From NCBI RefSeq assembly GCF_019797845.1, contig NZ_CP081864.1, positions 1,612,001-1,676,000 of the forward strand: 64,000 nt of DNA, read 5' to 3'. The notes below the pieces were generated by a model, which was given only the letters and a program-made list of their open reading frames with translations, ran no database searches and was not told the DNA's origin. Positions within the stretch are counted from its first letter, which is position 1. The number at the start of each line of letters is the position of its first letter. This DNA is from Symbiopectobacterium purcellii. Lineage in GTDB: Bacteria > Pseudomonadota > Gammaproteobacteria > Enterobacterales > Enterobacteriaceae. Both the position numbers and the translations under genes were made by a program. Below, one piece after another: positions 8,318 through 19,697 of the stretch.

Positions 8318-10414
8318 ATGCTTTCTATCGCCTCTTTCTCTAATTCTCTTTACACCACAGGCTGCTTGGGAAAAATATCAGAGCATAAAAATGATATAAA
8401 ACAATCCCATTTTTCTTCTATGGTCAGTAATATTAGTAATTCTAATCAAAGTATAAATAATGATTCGACACCCTCTCTTTTTGTGCGGTCATGTGATTTA
8501 GATAAACAAAAAAACATATTGAGTAAAGTAAAAACGTATTGTAATAAAATAGTCGTATCAGCCTATAATTACTTGCGTTCTATTGATGGCATTGATGAAT
8601 TTACCGGAGCGACAGGTCAGGTTTTACCACAGTTTCACCAATCATTATTATCATTAAGCATTTTACTGCCCGCTATTCCATTAGTCGGGGTGGGTGCAAA
8701 AGGTGCTTTTGATGAATCAGTTGAAAGTTATAAAATAATTTATCCTAAGTTTATGGAGGATCTTAAGGGGAAAAAACAAGAGGTTTTAGAAATATTACAA
8801 CAAAACTTTGCTGAAGATGATGCCAATAAGAAACTCGTTGAGGAACGGATTGAACCCTTTTTTGAGGTTTGGATTAATTGGTTACAAGGTGGCAATGAAA
8901 AAGAAAATATTGAAAATTTCCAACAATTGTGTGCGACCTGGAAGTCGTTGCAAGAAAAAAACAATGCTACTGCGAAAACACGTTATGTGGCTACAGAATA
9001 TCAACGAATGAAACAAGACGTTCCGATGGTGAAAATTGACCGCAATTTCTCATCATTACAAGCTACAGCAATGAGTTTAATGACAGGTGGAATGGTTGGA
9101 TTGTCTGCAAAATCAATAGCAGATCTAGTCATGTCGCAGGGAATCAGCGGCGCAGAAGCCGCGAGTGATTTAGCAGGAATGGTCAGTAATATTCTACTTT
9201 TGCCCGCACAAGTCATGATGACTGGGTATGGAATTTCGCAAACTGTTTCTGGATATAAGTACGATAAACTGCTGAAGAAGAATCGTTCTTTATTAGTAAA
9301 GGACCATCAACCCGAGTTTATTAAAGAAAACATTGCACAATTAAAAGAAATAGCTGACCGAAAAATATATTATAATTATAAGCAAAGAATAGAGTATGGT
9401 GCTGTCACTGCTGTTGGCCAAGCTGCGATGGCATTAAGCTCCTTAAGTGCACTCACGGGTATTGGCAGCGCGCTGGGGTTTGTTCCTGCTTTAATTGGCG
9501 CGCCAGCGACTATTTATGGATCTTATATTCGGACAAGAACTAGAGTGCAAGAAAGAAAATATTTAGGTGCTAGAGATGCTCAAAATGTATTGGATAAAAA
9601 ATTAAATTTTGATAACTTTATGAAATATCAAACTACAACCTCTACTGGCACAAATCAGACAACACAATCCGCTATAACAACGATTGATACTCTCAACACG
9701 GTTGTTAAAGCGGCAACGACTGTAATGCTAGAACAGCAAAAAATCCTAGCAGAAATAAAATTACTTTCATTGATTCAAAAGACGATCAACAAAGCGCATA
9801 AAAATAATATTCAACTAACGGTTGAAGCATTGCATCAGCAAGTAGGCTCTAGAGTTGATGTTTTACTTGATAGAGTAACACGGAGCCAGAAAAAATTTAT
9901 AGAACAACCGGGTAAGTATTTTATTCGGCAACGCACCTCATTATTATCAGATGATTTAAAAATAATAAAGGGAATGCTTAGTGATGGCGAATATAACATT
10001 GGTTCTTTGGACGGTAAATTGGATAAGCAACAAGGGAGTTATAACCTATTATCCAGATTGGAATTTATGAAAGAAAACCATAATCTATCTCTATCCATCA
10101 ATACAAAAGAAAAAATATTAGCGTCTAGCGTGCGAGATCTTTTAACGTTAGCAGGTGAAAGAAAAGAAATCAAAGAGGCTTTACAACATCAAGATGGTGT
10201 TTCTGATAAATCGTTTAATTGGAGTGATTTGCAAGAAATCATTCGGCGTGATGAAAAAGCGAAAGCCATTTACACCCAGCATCATAACCATTACTTTATT
10301 AAGCAAATGAAAAATGAAGGTAAGTCCTTGAGGGATGATGCTTATGAAAATATCATAAACGGATTGGCGTCTAAATCAGCAATTGAACAACGTGTTAATA
10401 AAATAATAATTTGA
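8318..10414 (+). CDS. Unknown 698-aa AT-rich protein with membrane-hairpin segments (effector candidate)
   Basis: I do not recognise this protein. It has no Sec signal peptide. The N-terminus is rich in Ser, Asn and Thr, as in many type III-secreted proteins. Hydrophobic Gly/Ala-rich stretches lie near residues 109-127, 249-274, 284-310 and 361-405, arranged like paired membrane-inserting hairpins, and are followed by a long charged helical tail. The start has AAAGG seven bases upstream. Base composition is far more AT-rich than the T6SS or bio genes, a sign of transfer. The stop TGA at 10412-10414 coincides with the first bases of an IS3-like end, so the original C-terminus may be lost. A pore-forming or translocated effector is a guess. 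Confidence 0.7.
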   Translation: MLSIASFSNSLYTTGCLGKISEHKNDIKQSHFSSMVSNISNSNQSINNDSTPSLFVRSCDLDKQKNILSKVKTYCNKIVVSAYNYLRSIDGIDEFTGATGQVLPQFHQSLLSLSILLPAIPLVGVGAKGAFDESVESYKIIYPKFMEDLKGKKQEVLEILQQNFAEDDANKKLVEERIEPFFEVWINWLQGGNEKENIENFQQLCATWKSLQEKNNATAKTRYVATEYQRMKQDVPMVKIDRNFSSLQATAMSLMTGGMVGLSAKSIADLVMSQGISGAEAASDLAGMVSNILLLPAQVMMTGYGISQTVSGYKYDKLLKKNRSLLVKDHQPEFIKENIAQLKEIADRKIYYNYKQRIEYGAVTAVGQAAMALSSLSALTGIGSALGFVPALIGAPATIYGSYIRTRTRVQERKYLGARDAQNVLDKKLNFDNFMKYQTTTSTGTNQTTQSAITTIDTLNTVVKAATTVMLEQQKILAEIKLLSLIQKTINKAHKNNIQLTVEALHQQVGSRVDVLLDRVTRSQKKFIEQPGKYFIRQRTSLLSDDLKIIKGMLSDGEYNIGSLDGKLDKQQGSYNLLSRLEFMKENHNLSLSINTKEKILASSVRDLLTLAGERKEIKEALQHQDGVSDKSFNWSDLQEIIRRDEKAKAIYTQHHNHYFIKQMKNEGKSLRDDAYENIINGLASKSAIEQRVNKIII

Positions 10415-11152
10415 ACTGATCTTCTCCCTGAAAAAAGGACCCGTCTAAACTAAAGTGTACGGTCTCTCTTACATCACACAGAGAGGCGAAGAACAGATTG
10501 CGTTTGCATTGATACCGGCCGAAATCGGCACTCGCGTCGGGAAGGGGTAAACCTACGCTGTAAACGCCCTCGTCGTCACGTAACGGCAATGCATCTTCTG
10601 CAGCGGCCGGTGCTGATTTATGTTGATCAGTGCTGGAGCATGGATTTTTTTTCCGATAATCTGTTTAACGAGGGGCGATTTCAGGCGCTCACTGTAGGGG
10701 ATAATTTTAGCCGTGAGTGCCGTGCGTTCGATGTTGGAAAATCTCTGAAGGATGAGGATGTCGTCGACGTGATGGAGGCATTGCGTGTGCTGAGTAACCG
10801 CCTGCCAAAGCGTGTCCAGACAGATAACGGCAGTGAATTTCTCTCGAAAACTGGGATATGGGCCTATGAAAATAACGTGACAATGGACTTCTCTCAGCCT
10901 GAAAAACCGACAGATAATACTTTTATTGAATCATTTAACGGTAGCCTGCGGGATGGGGTCTTAACATTCACGGGGTTCTTTCATTGGAAGACGCGCAAGA
11001 AAAACTCGACCAGTGGAGAAGAAATATCATCATGAAAGGACTCACTCCTCGCTAAATAATATGACTCCGGCAGCATTCATCCGGAGTCTCGTGAAATATC
11101 AAGGTCTCTATTTCGGCGCTGCATTGATTTTTGGACAAGCTCACAGCCAATA
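10412..11152 (+). mobile_element. IS3-family remnant (OrfA/OrfB deletion product)
   Basis: The left end begins TGAACTGATC at 10412. A short OrfA N-terminal piece (EEQIAFAL, then GTRVG) at about 10480-10547 ends at TAA 10548. A second frame then gives the OrfB piece (REGVNLRCKRPRRHV before the ATG at 10589, then WSMDF, QTDNGSEF, DNTFIESFNGSLRD with the DDE-type D and E residues). After SLRD the frame shifts to NIHGVLSLEDAQEKLDQWRRN and then again to YHHERTHSSLNNMTPAAFIRSL, ending near 11152. Most of OrfA and the start of OrfB are missing and at least two frameshifts follow. I see no right-hand inverted repeat, so the element is dead. Confidence 0.85.
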
Positions 11153-11987
11153 AAAATTCAGAATTGTATTACATTGAAAATATATTTTTTTCTACCAATG
11201 TTAAAGAGTTAGTTGATGTTTTATAAGGTATATTTAAACGCAGACTTACGGCGTCTGTGTGAAATATTAAACGATGAGATAGACGAATAGCAAAGAGGGG
11301 CATCACACATGCAACGTGAAGTATGGTGATAACCACCGTGCTAAGGCTAAAAAACGTTTTTCACCTTACGTTACAGTGGATGATTGATTCTGTTTTCTAA
11401 GTGATGGATTTTCTGTCACGTTGCCCGGATTACATAAGTATCAACAAGGTGGCCCAGGACGTGAGATTAACACCAAGACTCCACTATGTAGCGAGATAGC
11501 TCACCTTGTTATCGATGCACCGGACTGAAAGTATTTGGTGACGTGGCATGACGGTGGAAAAATGGAATAAAGTAACGCGGTGGAGCACCTGCGACTGACA
11601 GGTAACAAAAAATTATTATAAGACAAAATGCTTTATCACCTGCATTCAGCGATGGAAACAGCGATGCCGCGCGTAAAAAAGTGTGTGGCGAGCGGTTGAC
11701 GCTACGGAACTACGATGTACAGATAGGTGAATCTATAGAGTTAATTAAAACGCTAAGCATCATGGCGTTACTGCGGGTATCGAACCGCGTGTGCCTTGCA
11801 TGAAATGTACAGAAACGTTATTTATGAAACTTGATAATCATTTATTCAAAAGGGCCATGATTCACAAAAGCAATTCGGTGCCAAACTTCGTTTGAAATTA
11901 TCATGGAGTTAGCAATGGCTAGATGCAATTTTATTCATTCATTTCCCCAATAAATAGAAAAAAATAATATTTTTCAGCCTTTCTTCC
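11153..11987. other. Degenerate intergenic region, no gene seen
   Basis: About 835 bases with stops in all frames. It contains GCAACGTGAAGTATG (11311-11325), the same 15 bases as the right end of the dispersed repeat at 43257-43453, so a repeat fragment is present. It should also hold the native promoter of the autotransporter gene, now cut off by the IS at 11990. Confidence 0.5.
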
Positions 11988-11989
11988 TA

Positions 11990-12836
11990 GGGGCTGTTGA
12001 CAATTAACACAGCCAGACGAATGCAGCAGCGAGCGCAACGAATGATGCGAAGCGTTTTGAGAGTTTGTCGAAGCGTGTAGCTACGCGTCGAAATTGCTTG
12101 ATACGGCAAAAGAAACGTTCGATCAAATTGCGTGAAGCGTAAAGATGTTTGTCCAGTGGGCGTTGCTCACGGCGATTCTCTTTGCTGGGGATGACAGCCT
12201 GAATGCCTACCGACTCCAGATATTGTAGAATCACATTCGTATCGTAGGCTTTGTCTGCAGCCAAGCTTGAAGGTTTCAATTCACCAAGTAAAGGCAATGC
12301 TTCTCTGGTGTCGCTCTTTTGACCACCAGTCAAACTAAAACGGGCAAGCATGCCCAGCCCATCAACCAGAGCGTGAATCTTGGTTGTCAATCCCCCGCGA
12401 GAACGACCAATCGACTGGTCACCGTTTTTTTGGGAGCGCCCGCTGCATGCTGATGAACCCGTACGATAGTGCTGTCGATGAAGATTTCCTCGAAATCGGC
12501 ATCGCCCGCAAGTTCAGCAAAAACGGAATGCCATATTTCTGCCCGTGACCATCTGGCAAAGCGTTTGTACACACAGTTCCAGAGTCCGAAATCGGGTGGT
12601 AAATCTCTCCATGGGCTTCCAGTTCGGGCGATCCATAAAACCGCTTCGACAAAAAGCCGATTATCTGCTGCTGTTCGTCCCGGATCCGAATCCTTTCCCG
12701 GCAAAAACGGGCTAATCCGTTCGTATTGGTCATCACTGAGCATCAATCTTGGCATTCTGCTTTTCCAAAAAAGACAGAATGTAAACAGATTCTTTTACAA
12801 AAAAACAGGTTCTTGGCGATGATTGTCAACAGGCCC
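11990..12836 (-). mobile_element. IS5-family (IS427-type) insertion sequence, complete
   Basis: An 847-base element with terminal inverted repeats (GGGGCTGTTGACAAT at 11990 and the complement of GGGCCTGTTGACAAT ending at 12836). It is flanked by TA on both sides (11988-11989 and 12837-12838), the target duplication typical of the IS427 group. It carries two overlapping transposase frames on the minus strand. It inserted 10 bases before the start codon of the autotransporter gene. Confidence 0.9.
12004..12755 (-). CDS. IS5-family transposase, two frames joined by programmed frameshift
   Basis: The first frame (12387-12755) encodes the N-terminal DUF4096-type part (DDQYERISPFLPG, GSPWRDLPP, then IDSTIVRVHQHAAG with the first catalytic Asp). 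The second frame (12004-12390) encodes the DDE domain (MTTKIHALVDGLG, AADKAYDTN, IPSKENRREQ, SRNLIERFFCRIKQFRRVATRFDKL). They overlap at a run of seven A residues on the coding strand (7 T at 12424-12430), a classic slippery site that allows -1 frameshifting to the full transposase. All expected motifs are present, so the element may be active. Confidence 0.9.
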
Positions 12837-12847
12837 TAGGGGGTGTC

Positions 12848-15800
12848 ATGACAATAAATAAAGTGGCCTTGAAGATACATATATTACGCTTGCCGTTAAT
12901 CATAGGCCTTTGCGTAAACGTATCAGTGGCTGTTGCTGACGGCGACGGAGCAAGTAACCCTTTTCCTATTGATGGCTACGGAGAACATGGGGGAGTGGGG
13001 GGCGGCGGTGGAGTATTTGGAAAAGGAGGGACAGAGAACTCCGCAGTGAATTCAGGAAGTGGTGGTTTTAGCAACGGAGATGGCGGTGCTGGCAGTGCAG
13101 GAAATGCGCTATCTGGTGGTACACCAGGAAGCGCAGGTTTAGGTGGTAAGGCCGGTAATGCATTTAGTCCAGTAGGGAGCGCAGGCGGAAATGGAGGAGA
13201 CAATCAATGCGATAATGATAAAAACAAATGTCAATCCTCTATTGGTTCTGGCGGCGGCGGCGATGGCTTTGTAGGGTCATTAAACGGTATTTCTGCTGTT
13301 ATTTATGGCGGATCTGGAGGAAATGGGGGGGCTTCGACTGTTGGCAGTGCGGTTAATGGTGCTGATGGCGGAGGTGGTGGCGGCGGCGGTGCTGGTGTCG
13401 TGATTCTCAATGGCGGAACCATGAGTACTTCAAACCTTATCTTTGGAGGAAATGGAGGGAACGGTGGGAACGCATATGCAATGGGCGGTGCGGGTTTGGG
13501 CGGTGAGGGTGGATCGGCTATTTGGGTAAGAAACGCTACGCTAAATATATTAAATATTATTACAGGTGGAAATGGTGGAAATGGTGGGAATGGTGGTAGT
13601 TCAAGTTATTCCCATGGGCGGTTTGGTGCAAATGGTGGTGCCGGAATATACGCCGAGAATACAACCAGCAATAACAGTGGAACAATTTCTGGTGGTAATG
13701 CCGGGAGTACTGGCATGTATGCTTCTGGGACTTCCCCACGCGGAGGATACGGCATTCCCGGAAAGAACCTCAATATTATTAATAATAACACCATCCAAGG
13801 CGGTTTTAATTCAGACGGTACAACTCGGGCAAACGCCATTTATTTCACCGAGGGGAACAACAGCCTGGAGTTGCAATATAATTGGCTTTTTAATGGTAAT
13901 ATCTCTGCAAATTCAGGTACCACTAACAAATTCATATTAGGGGGGGCGACCAGCAACCTGACGAGCAACACCTCTGGGACTCAGCGCTCGACCCTCTTTG
14001 ATGTCTCGCAATTCGGCAACAAATTCCAAAACTTCTCCAGCTTTTATAAAACCGACTCAAGTACCTGGAGACTGATTAACACCACCACCGCTAACACACC
14101 CTGGACGCTGGTGGCAGGTATCTTGCAGATTGCCTCAGAGGGCGCGCTGGGTAGTACAGCAGGCACCTTGACGCTTGATGGCGGTACGCTGCAATTCATC
14201 AGTAACGCCACCTTGTCGGCAGCACGCGCCGTGAATATCACTGACGCCGACAGTATTCTTGATACCCAGAGTAACGCGGTGACCATCAACAGTACTATCA
14301 CGGGCAATTCCCTTACCAAACAGGGCCTTGGCATGCTGACGCTTACCGGCGCCAATACCTACAATGGCACCGCCATCGATCAGGGCACCCTGGAGGTCAG
14401 CGGCAGCGCGGGTTCAATCAGCGGCAATACGTCTGTTGCCAATAATGCATTACTTTCTTTCAACCGTTCCGGCACGCTGACCTATGGTGGTGTGATTTCA
14501 GGTGATGGTGCGCTGCGTAACCTCGGCTCAGGCACTGTCATACTGACAGGCAATAGCACCTATACGGGCGGCACAACGCTCTCGAACGGTACGTTGCAAT
14601 TGGGTAACGGCACAACATCCGGCGCCATCGTCGGCAATATCACCAATAATGCAACGCTGGCGTTTAACCGCAGCAACGCGATTGACTACAGCGATATTAT
14701 TTCCGGAAGCGGTGCACTCATCCAAAGTGGTAGCGGGGTGACCACGCTCAGTGCCAACAATAGCTACAGTGGCACCACGTCAGTGAGTAATGGCAGCCTG
14801 TACATCAACGGCGATCAGACCAGTGCCACCGGAACAACCACCGTCAGCAACGGCGCAATGCTGGGCGGCAATGGCACTGTCGGCGGCGCTGTCACCGTGG
14901 CGAATGGCGGTATCTTATCCCCCGGTGCGGCCTCTGGCCATGTCGGAACCCTGACCATTAACGGCAACCTGACGCTTAACAACACCTCGGTACTTAACTA
15001 CACCCTGGGTGAAGTCGGTGTCATCAACGGCAGTAACAACGATTTGACCGTGGTTAACGGCAATCTCACGCTGGACGGCATACTTAACGTTACCGAAAGC
15101 GCCCCCGGTGCGTTTACTCCCGGTCTCTATCGCCTTATCGATTACAGCGGGACATTAACCAATAACCAATTGAGTCTCGGAAGTCTCCCTGAAACGAGTG
15201 GCATGTTTATTCAGACATCCGTTGCCAATCAGGTTAATTTGATCAATAGCGCAGGGCTCACACTGAATTTTTGGGACGGTGGCGCACTGGCCAATAAAAA
15301 CGACGGCATGGTTAATGGCGGAAACGGCATCTGGCAGGCGTCCACACCGGCCAGTAACGATAACTGGACCCTCGACGCAGGCACGATTAACACGCCCTGG
15401 AGCAATGCGGCGTTTGCCATCTTCACCGCTGACCCCGGCACTGTCACCATTGATAACAGTGAAGGACAGGTTATCGCCGTGGGCATGCAGTTTGCCTCAG
15501 ACGGTTATACCCTCAATGGCGCGGCGCTAACGCTGGTTGAAAGCGAAGCCGGTTCAGGAGAAACCCTTGTTGAGGTCGGCGACCATACCTCAGACGGTGC
15601 CGGTTATGTTGCCACCATTGACGCGCTGTTACAGGGCACCACCACGCTGGTGAAGGGCGATCTGGGCACCTTGGTATTAAACGGACTCAATACCTATTCC
15701 GGCGGCACGGCGATCGAAGGCGGGACACTGCAGGTCAGCACCGACAGCAATCTTGGTAACCTGGCAGGCAGCCTTGGCATGAACACCGGCACCCTCGCCA

Positions 15801-18800
15801 CCACGGGCAGCTTCTCCTCGGCGCGTGCCGTCACTCTGGGTCCTGGCGGTGGCACATTTGCGGTAGCCCCCACGACGACACTGATAATGAATGGCGCTAT
15901 CGGCGGCTCAGGCTCGCTCACCAAGACGGGAAGCGGCACGTTGACGCTGGCGGGCGCAAACAACTATACCGGTCAAACCGACATTTTGAACGGCACGCTA
16001 CAGCTGGGTAACGGTCTTGGCACTGGCGCCATCACCAGTGATGTTGCGATTGGCACCGACGGCGTGCTGGCCTTTAATCGCAATAACAGTCTCTCGTATG
16101 GTGGCGTCATTTCGGGTAGTGGCCAGGTGAACCAACGTGGAAGCGGCATCACGGTCCTGACCGGAGAGAACAGTTACACCGGTATCACCACCGTCACAGC
16201 CGGCACACTGCAACTGGGCAATAACGGCAGCACGGGCTCGATAGCAAGCGATGTCAATGTGGAGAGTGGTGGCACACTGGCGTTTCAACGCAGCAATTTA
16301 CTCACCTACGGTGGCCACATCTCCGGTGACGGCGCTCTCTCTCAAACCGGTTCAGGAAACACGGTATTAACCGGTAGTAACGCCTATCTGGGCGCAACCC
16401 GCGTTACGGCGGGCGGGCTGTATATCAATGGCGATCAAACCGCAGCCACGGGCATCACCACGGTCAACAGCGGCGCCACACTCGGCGGCACCGGTATTAT
16501 CGGCGGCGATGTCACCATTGCCGACGGCGCTACCCTGTCCCCCGGCGCGGTGGGTGGGATCATTGATAAACTGACCATCAATGGCAATCTCACATTAAGC
16601 AGCGGTTCAATGCTCGATTACCACTTCGGGTTACCTTATGAAGTGGGGGGCCCCCTTAACGACCTGGTGAAGGTCAACGGGGATTTGGTTCTGGATGGAA
16701 CCATCAACGTTACGGCCACCACCGGAGGCTCCTTTGGTCCCGGTATCTATCGCGTCATTGACTACACCGGTGCCCTGACCAATAACGGTCTGGAGCTCGG
16801 GGACATCCCGCCGGGCCGGGTTGAATATGTACAAACCTCGGTGGCGAATCAGGTCAACCTGGTGGATACCACCGGGTTGACGCTGAATATGTGGGACGGC
16901 GGCGCGGTGGGTAATAAAAATAACGGTGTAGTCAATGGCGGTAACGGGGTCTGGCAAACCGCTACGGTGGGCAACGACAACTGGACGGTCTCCGATGGCC
17001 TATTGAACGCCCCGTGGCAGGCGGGGGCTTTTGCCATTTTTCAGGCAGAAGCCGGTACCGTCAAGGTAGATAACAGCCTGGGTCAGGTGACCTCATCGGG
17101 AATGCAGTTTGCCTCTGATAGCTACGTGTTGAATGGCGCGGAGCTGTCACTGGTGGAAACGGAAACCGGCACAGGGCACACCACGGTGCGGGTTGGCAAT
17201 GGCAGCCTGCCCGGCGCCGCCTACACCGCAACCATCGATGCCCTCTTGCAAGGCGATGTGCAGGTGGTGAAAACCGATCTCGGCACGCTGGTGCTTAACG
17301 GTGCCAACACGTATACCGGGGGCACGGCAATCAACGGCGGTACGCTGCGCATCACCAGCGACAGCAATCTTGGTCAGTCCGGTGGGGGGCTCTCGTTTAA
17401 TGGCGGTACGCTTGCCACCGATGCCATGATGTCCTCGTCACGCGCGACCCTGTTAAATGCCCTCGGCGGTACCATGGATATCGCGCTCGCCTCCCCGTTA
17501 ACCTTAAGCGGTATTATTTCCGGCGCAGGTGCCCTGACCAAAATCGGTGCCGGTTTGCTCACCCTGACAGGGGAGAACACGTACACCGGAGAGACGGTGC
17601 TTACCCAGGGGACAGTACAAATTGGCGACGGCAGCAGCACCGGGTCAATCGTCAGTCATGTGATCAACAATGCGGCGCTGGCGTTTAATCGTAATAACAC
17701 GCTCGTCTATGATGGGGTTATTTCCGGCACCGGCGTGGTCAACCAGACAGGCACGGGCTCAACGGTGCTGACAGCAAACAGTACCTATACGGGGCTCACC
17801 ACGATATCCTCAGGGACTCTGCAATTGGGTAATGGTGGAAACACGGGGTCACTCACCAGCAACGTCAACAACAATGGAATACTGGCGTTTGATCGCAGTG
17901 ACACATTGATTTTCAATCATACCGTGTCCGGTAATGGTCTGGTTGACCAGCGAGGCAGTGGCACCACCGTATTGACAACGGCCAATAACTATCTCGGCGG
18001 CACGCTGATTTCCGCAGGCACCTTGCAACTGGGCAACGGCGGCAATACCGGCTCAATCATCGGTGATGTCGATAATGCAGGGACACTTGCCTTTAACCGC
18101 AGTGATGATTATTTCTTTGACGGGCTTATTTCTGGCAGCGGTGGCGTACGGCTGTTCGGTACGGGTATCGCCACGCTGACCGCAAACAACACGTACTCAG
18201 GTTCAACCGCTGTAGAAGCGGGGACACTGCAAGCCGGCGATCTCAACGTATTCAGCCCGAACTCTATTATTACTGTCGCACAATCCGCCACGCTGGCACT
18301 CGATGGGCTCAGTCAGATCATCGCCGGACTCAATAATGCGGGGACGGTAAATATGACCGACGGCAGCGGCCCCAGCGCAGCGCTGACCGTTAAAGGCGAT
18401 TATGTTGGGAATGGCGGGATCATTGTGGTCAATACGTTGCTCGGCGGGGATACCTCCCCCACCGATCGCCTGATCATTGATGGCGGTAACGCCTCCGGCC
18501 ATACGTCACTTCTGGTGAAAACAGGGAATAGCCTGGGCGGACTCACCCAGAAGGGCGTTGCCCTGGTACAGACTGAAAATGGCGGTACGACCGGTGCTGA
18601 CGCTTTTCAACTTGACCCCAACTCCGACGGGTACAACAGTACAGGGATATTGAACGTGGGTGCCTATAATTACCATTTAAAACGCGGTGGCGAGGGTGGC
18701 GAGGCGCAGGACTGGTATCTGGTTTCGCTGCTTTCACCGGTGGTTGGCTCATACCTGCAAGAGCGCCAGTCGGCAATGGCGATGCATAGACATACGTTGC

Positions 18801-19657
18801 GCGACAGACAGTGGCAGGTGCCGGGGCAAGAAGATTCGTATACCTGGCTGCGCATGGAAGGCTCCATGGTTCAACACGACGGAGTGGATAGCCAGGAAAC
18901 AGAAGACAGGCGCTGGGTGTTACACGGAGGGAGTGACATTGCACGTTTCAGCGACAGGCACGGCGGCAGCATTCGGGTTGGGATGATGGCGCAATACGGC
19001 ACCAGTTCCGGCAACAGTGAGGATGAAGTCTCACGCTCATCCCACAGCCTTAAAGGCTACAGCGCAGGGCTCTATGGCACCTGGTTTGGCCAGAGCGATC
19101 CGCAAACCGGCCCCTATATTGATACCTGGGTGATGCATGGGCGATTTGACAACGACGTGACAGGCCAGGGACAACGTACCGAAAGTTATCGCTCACGCAA
19201 CACAACGATGTCGATTGAGAGCGGCTATAAATTCAAGATGGCTGAATCCCCCACGGCACGGTATTACCTGGAGCCCCAGGCTGAGATCATTTACTCCCTG
19301 TATCGCGCAAAAGATCACACAACGGCCAGTGGGTCGGTAGTATCCGACATGTCTGACAACAGCGCCACCACACGGTTGGGGGTTCGGTTTTATTAAGACA
19401 GGCTGAACCGGAATGGCCAAACGTTGATGCAGGGGTTCATAGAAGCCAACTGGTGGCATGGGCCATCATCACAAACAATGCGCATGGATGGCACGACGGT
19501 ACGGGAACCGATGCCTGCGGATCGGGCTGAATTCAAATTTGGCGTGAAAGGCACGGTGATGCCGAACCTGAGTGTAACGGGCGCGGTCGGGGTAGATACC
19601 AATATGTCGTCTTATAAGGCAGGACGGGTTTCACTCGGCGTGAATTATTTCTGGTAA
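12848..19657 (+). pseudogene. Giant type V autotransporter with PATR repeats, broken near its C-terminus
   Basis: About 2,270 residues if read through. An N-terminal hydrophobic signal (LPLIIGLCVNVSVAVA) is followed by about 300 residues that are extremely Gly-rich, then many passenger-associated autotransporter repeats (forms of GTLTLTGANTYTGGT and GTLQLGN) folding as a beta-helix. The C-terminal barrel starts near 18700 (YLQERQSAM, YTWLRMEGS). An in-frame TAA at 19394-19396 cuts the barrel. The same frame continues (DRLNRNGQTLMQGFIEANWW) to a typical terminal NYFW at 19655, so the cut removes the last strands and the C-terminal aromatic signal read by the Bam complex. A one-base change from TTA would make this stop. 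The ribosome site AGGGGG is kept, but an IS5-family element separates the gene from its upstream promoter. Confidence 0.9.
14803..17375 (+). repeat. Internal duplication of about 1.62 kb in the autotransporter passenger
   Basis: Residues encoded from 14803 (INGDQTSATG, LTLNFWDGGA, NDNWTLDAG, ATIDALLQG, TDSNLGN) recur in the same order from 16423 (INGDQTAATG, LTLNMWDGGA, NDNWTVSDG, ATIDALLQG, SDSNLGQ). The offset is about 540 codons, and the copies have diverged at many positions. This is an old in-frame duplication of a whole passenger module, not a recent one. Confidence 0.8.
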
Positions 19658-19663
19658 CCGCTC

Positions 19664-19697
19664 GCCGTTATCATCATGGGTAATGATAACGGCTTTA
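19664..19697 (+). terminator. Terminator after the autotransporter gene
   Basis: An 11-base stem GCCGTTATCAT/ATGATAACGGC with an 8-base loop, followed by TTT, seven bases after the final TAA. Confidence 0.75.

Noticed and set aside
11401..11500. Weak resemblance of a short plus-strand frame (SINKVAQDV) to an AraC-type helix-turn-helix
   Set aside because: Too short, with stops close by; probably chance.
12976..13203. Proline-rich minus-strand frame
   Set aside because: It is the shadow of the Gly-rich start of the autotransporter.
13000..18700. Gly-rich tandem DNA as a CRISPR or satellite array
   Set aside because: The repeats are in-frame coding repeats of a beta-helix passenger with varied spacing; no CRISPR array is present in the window.
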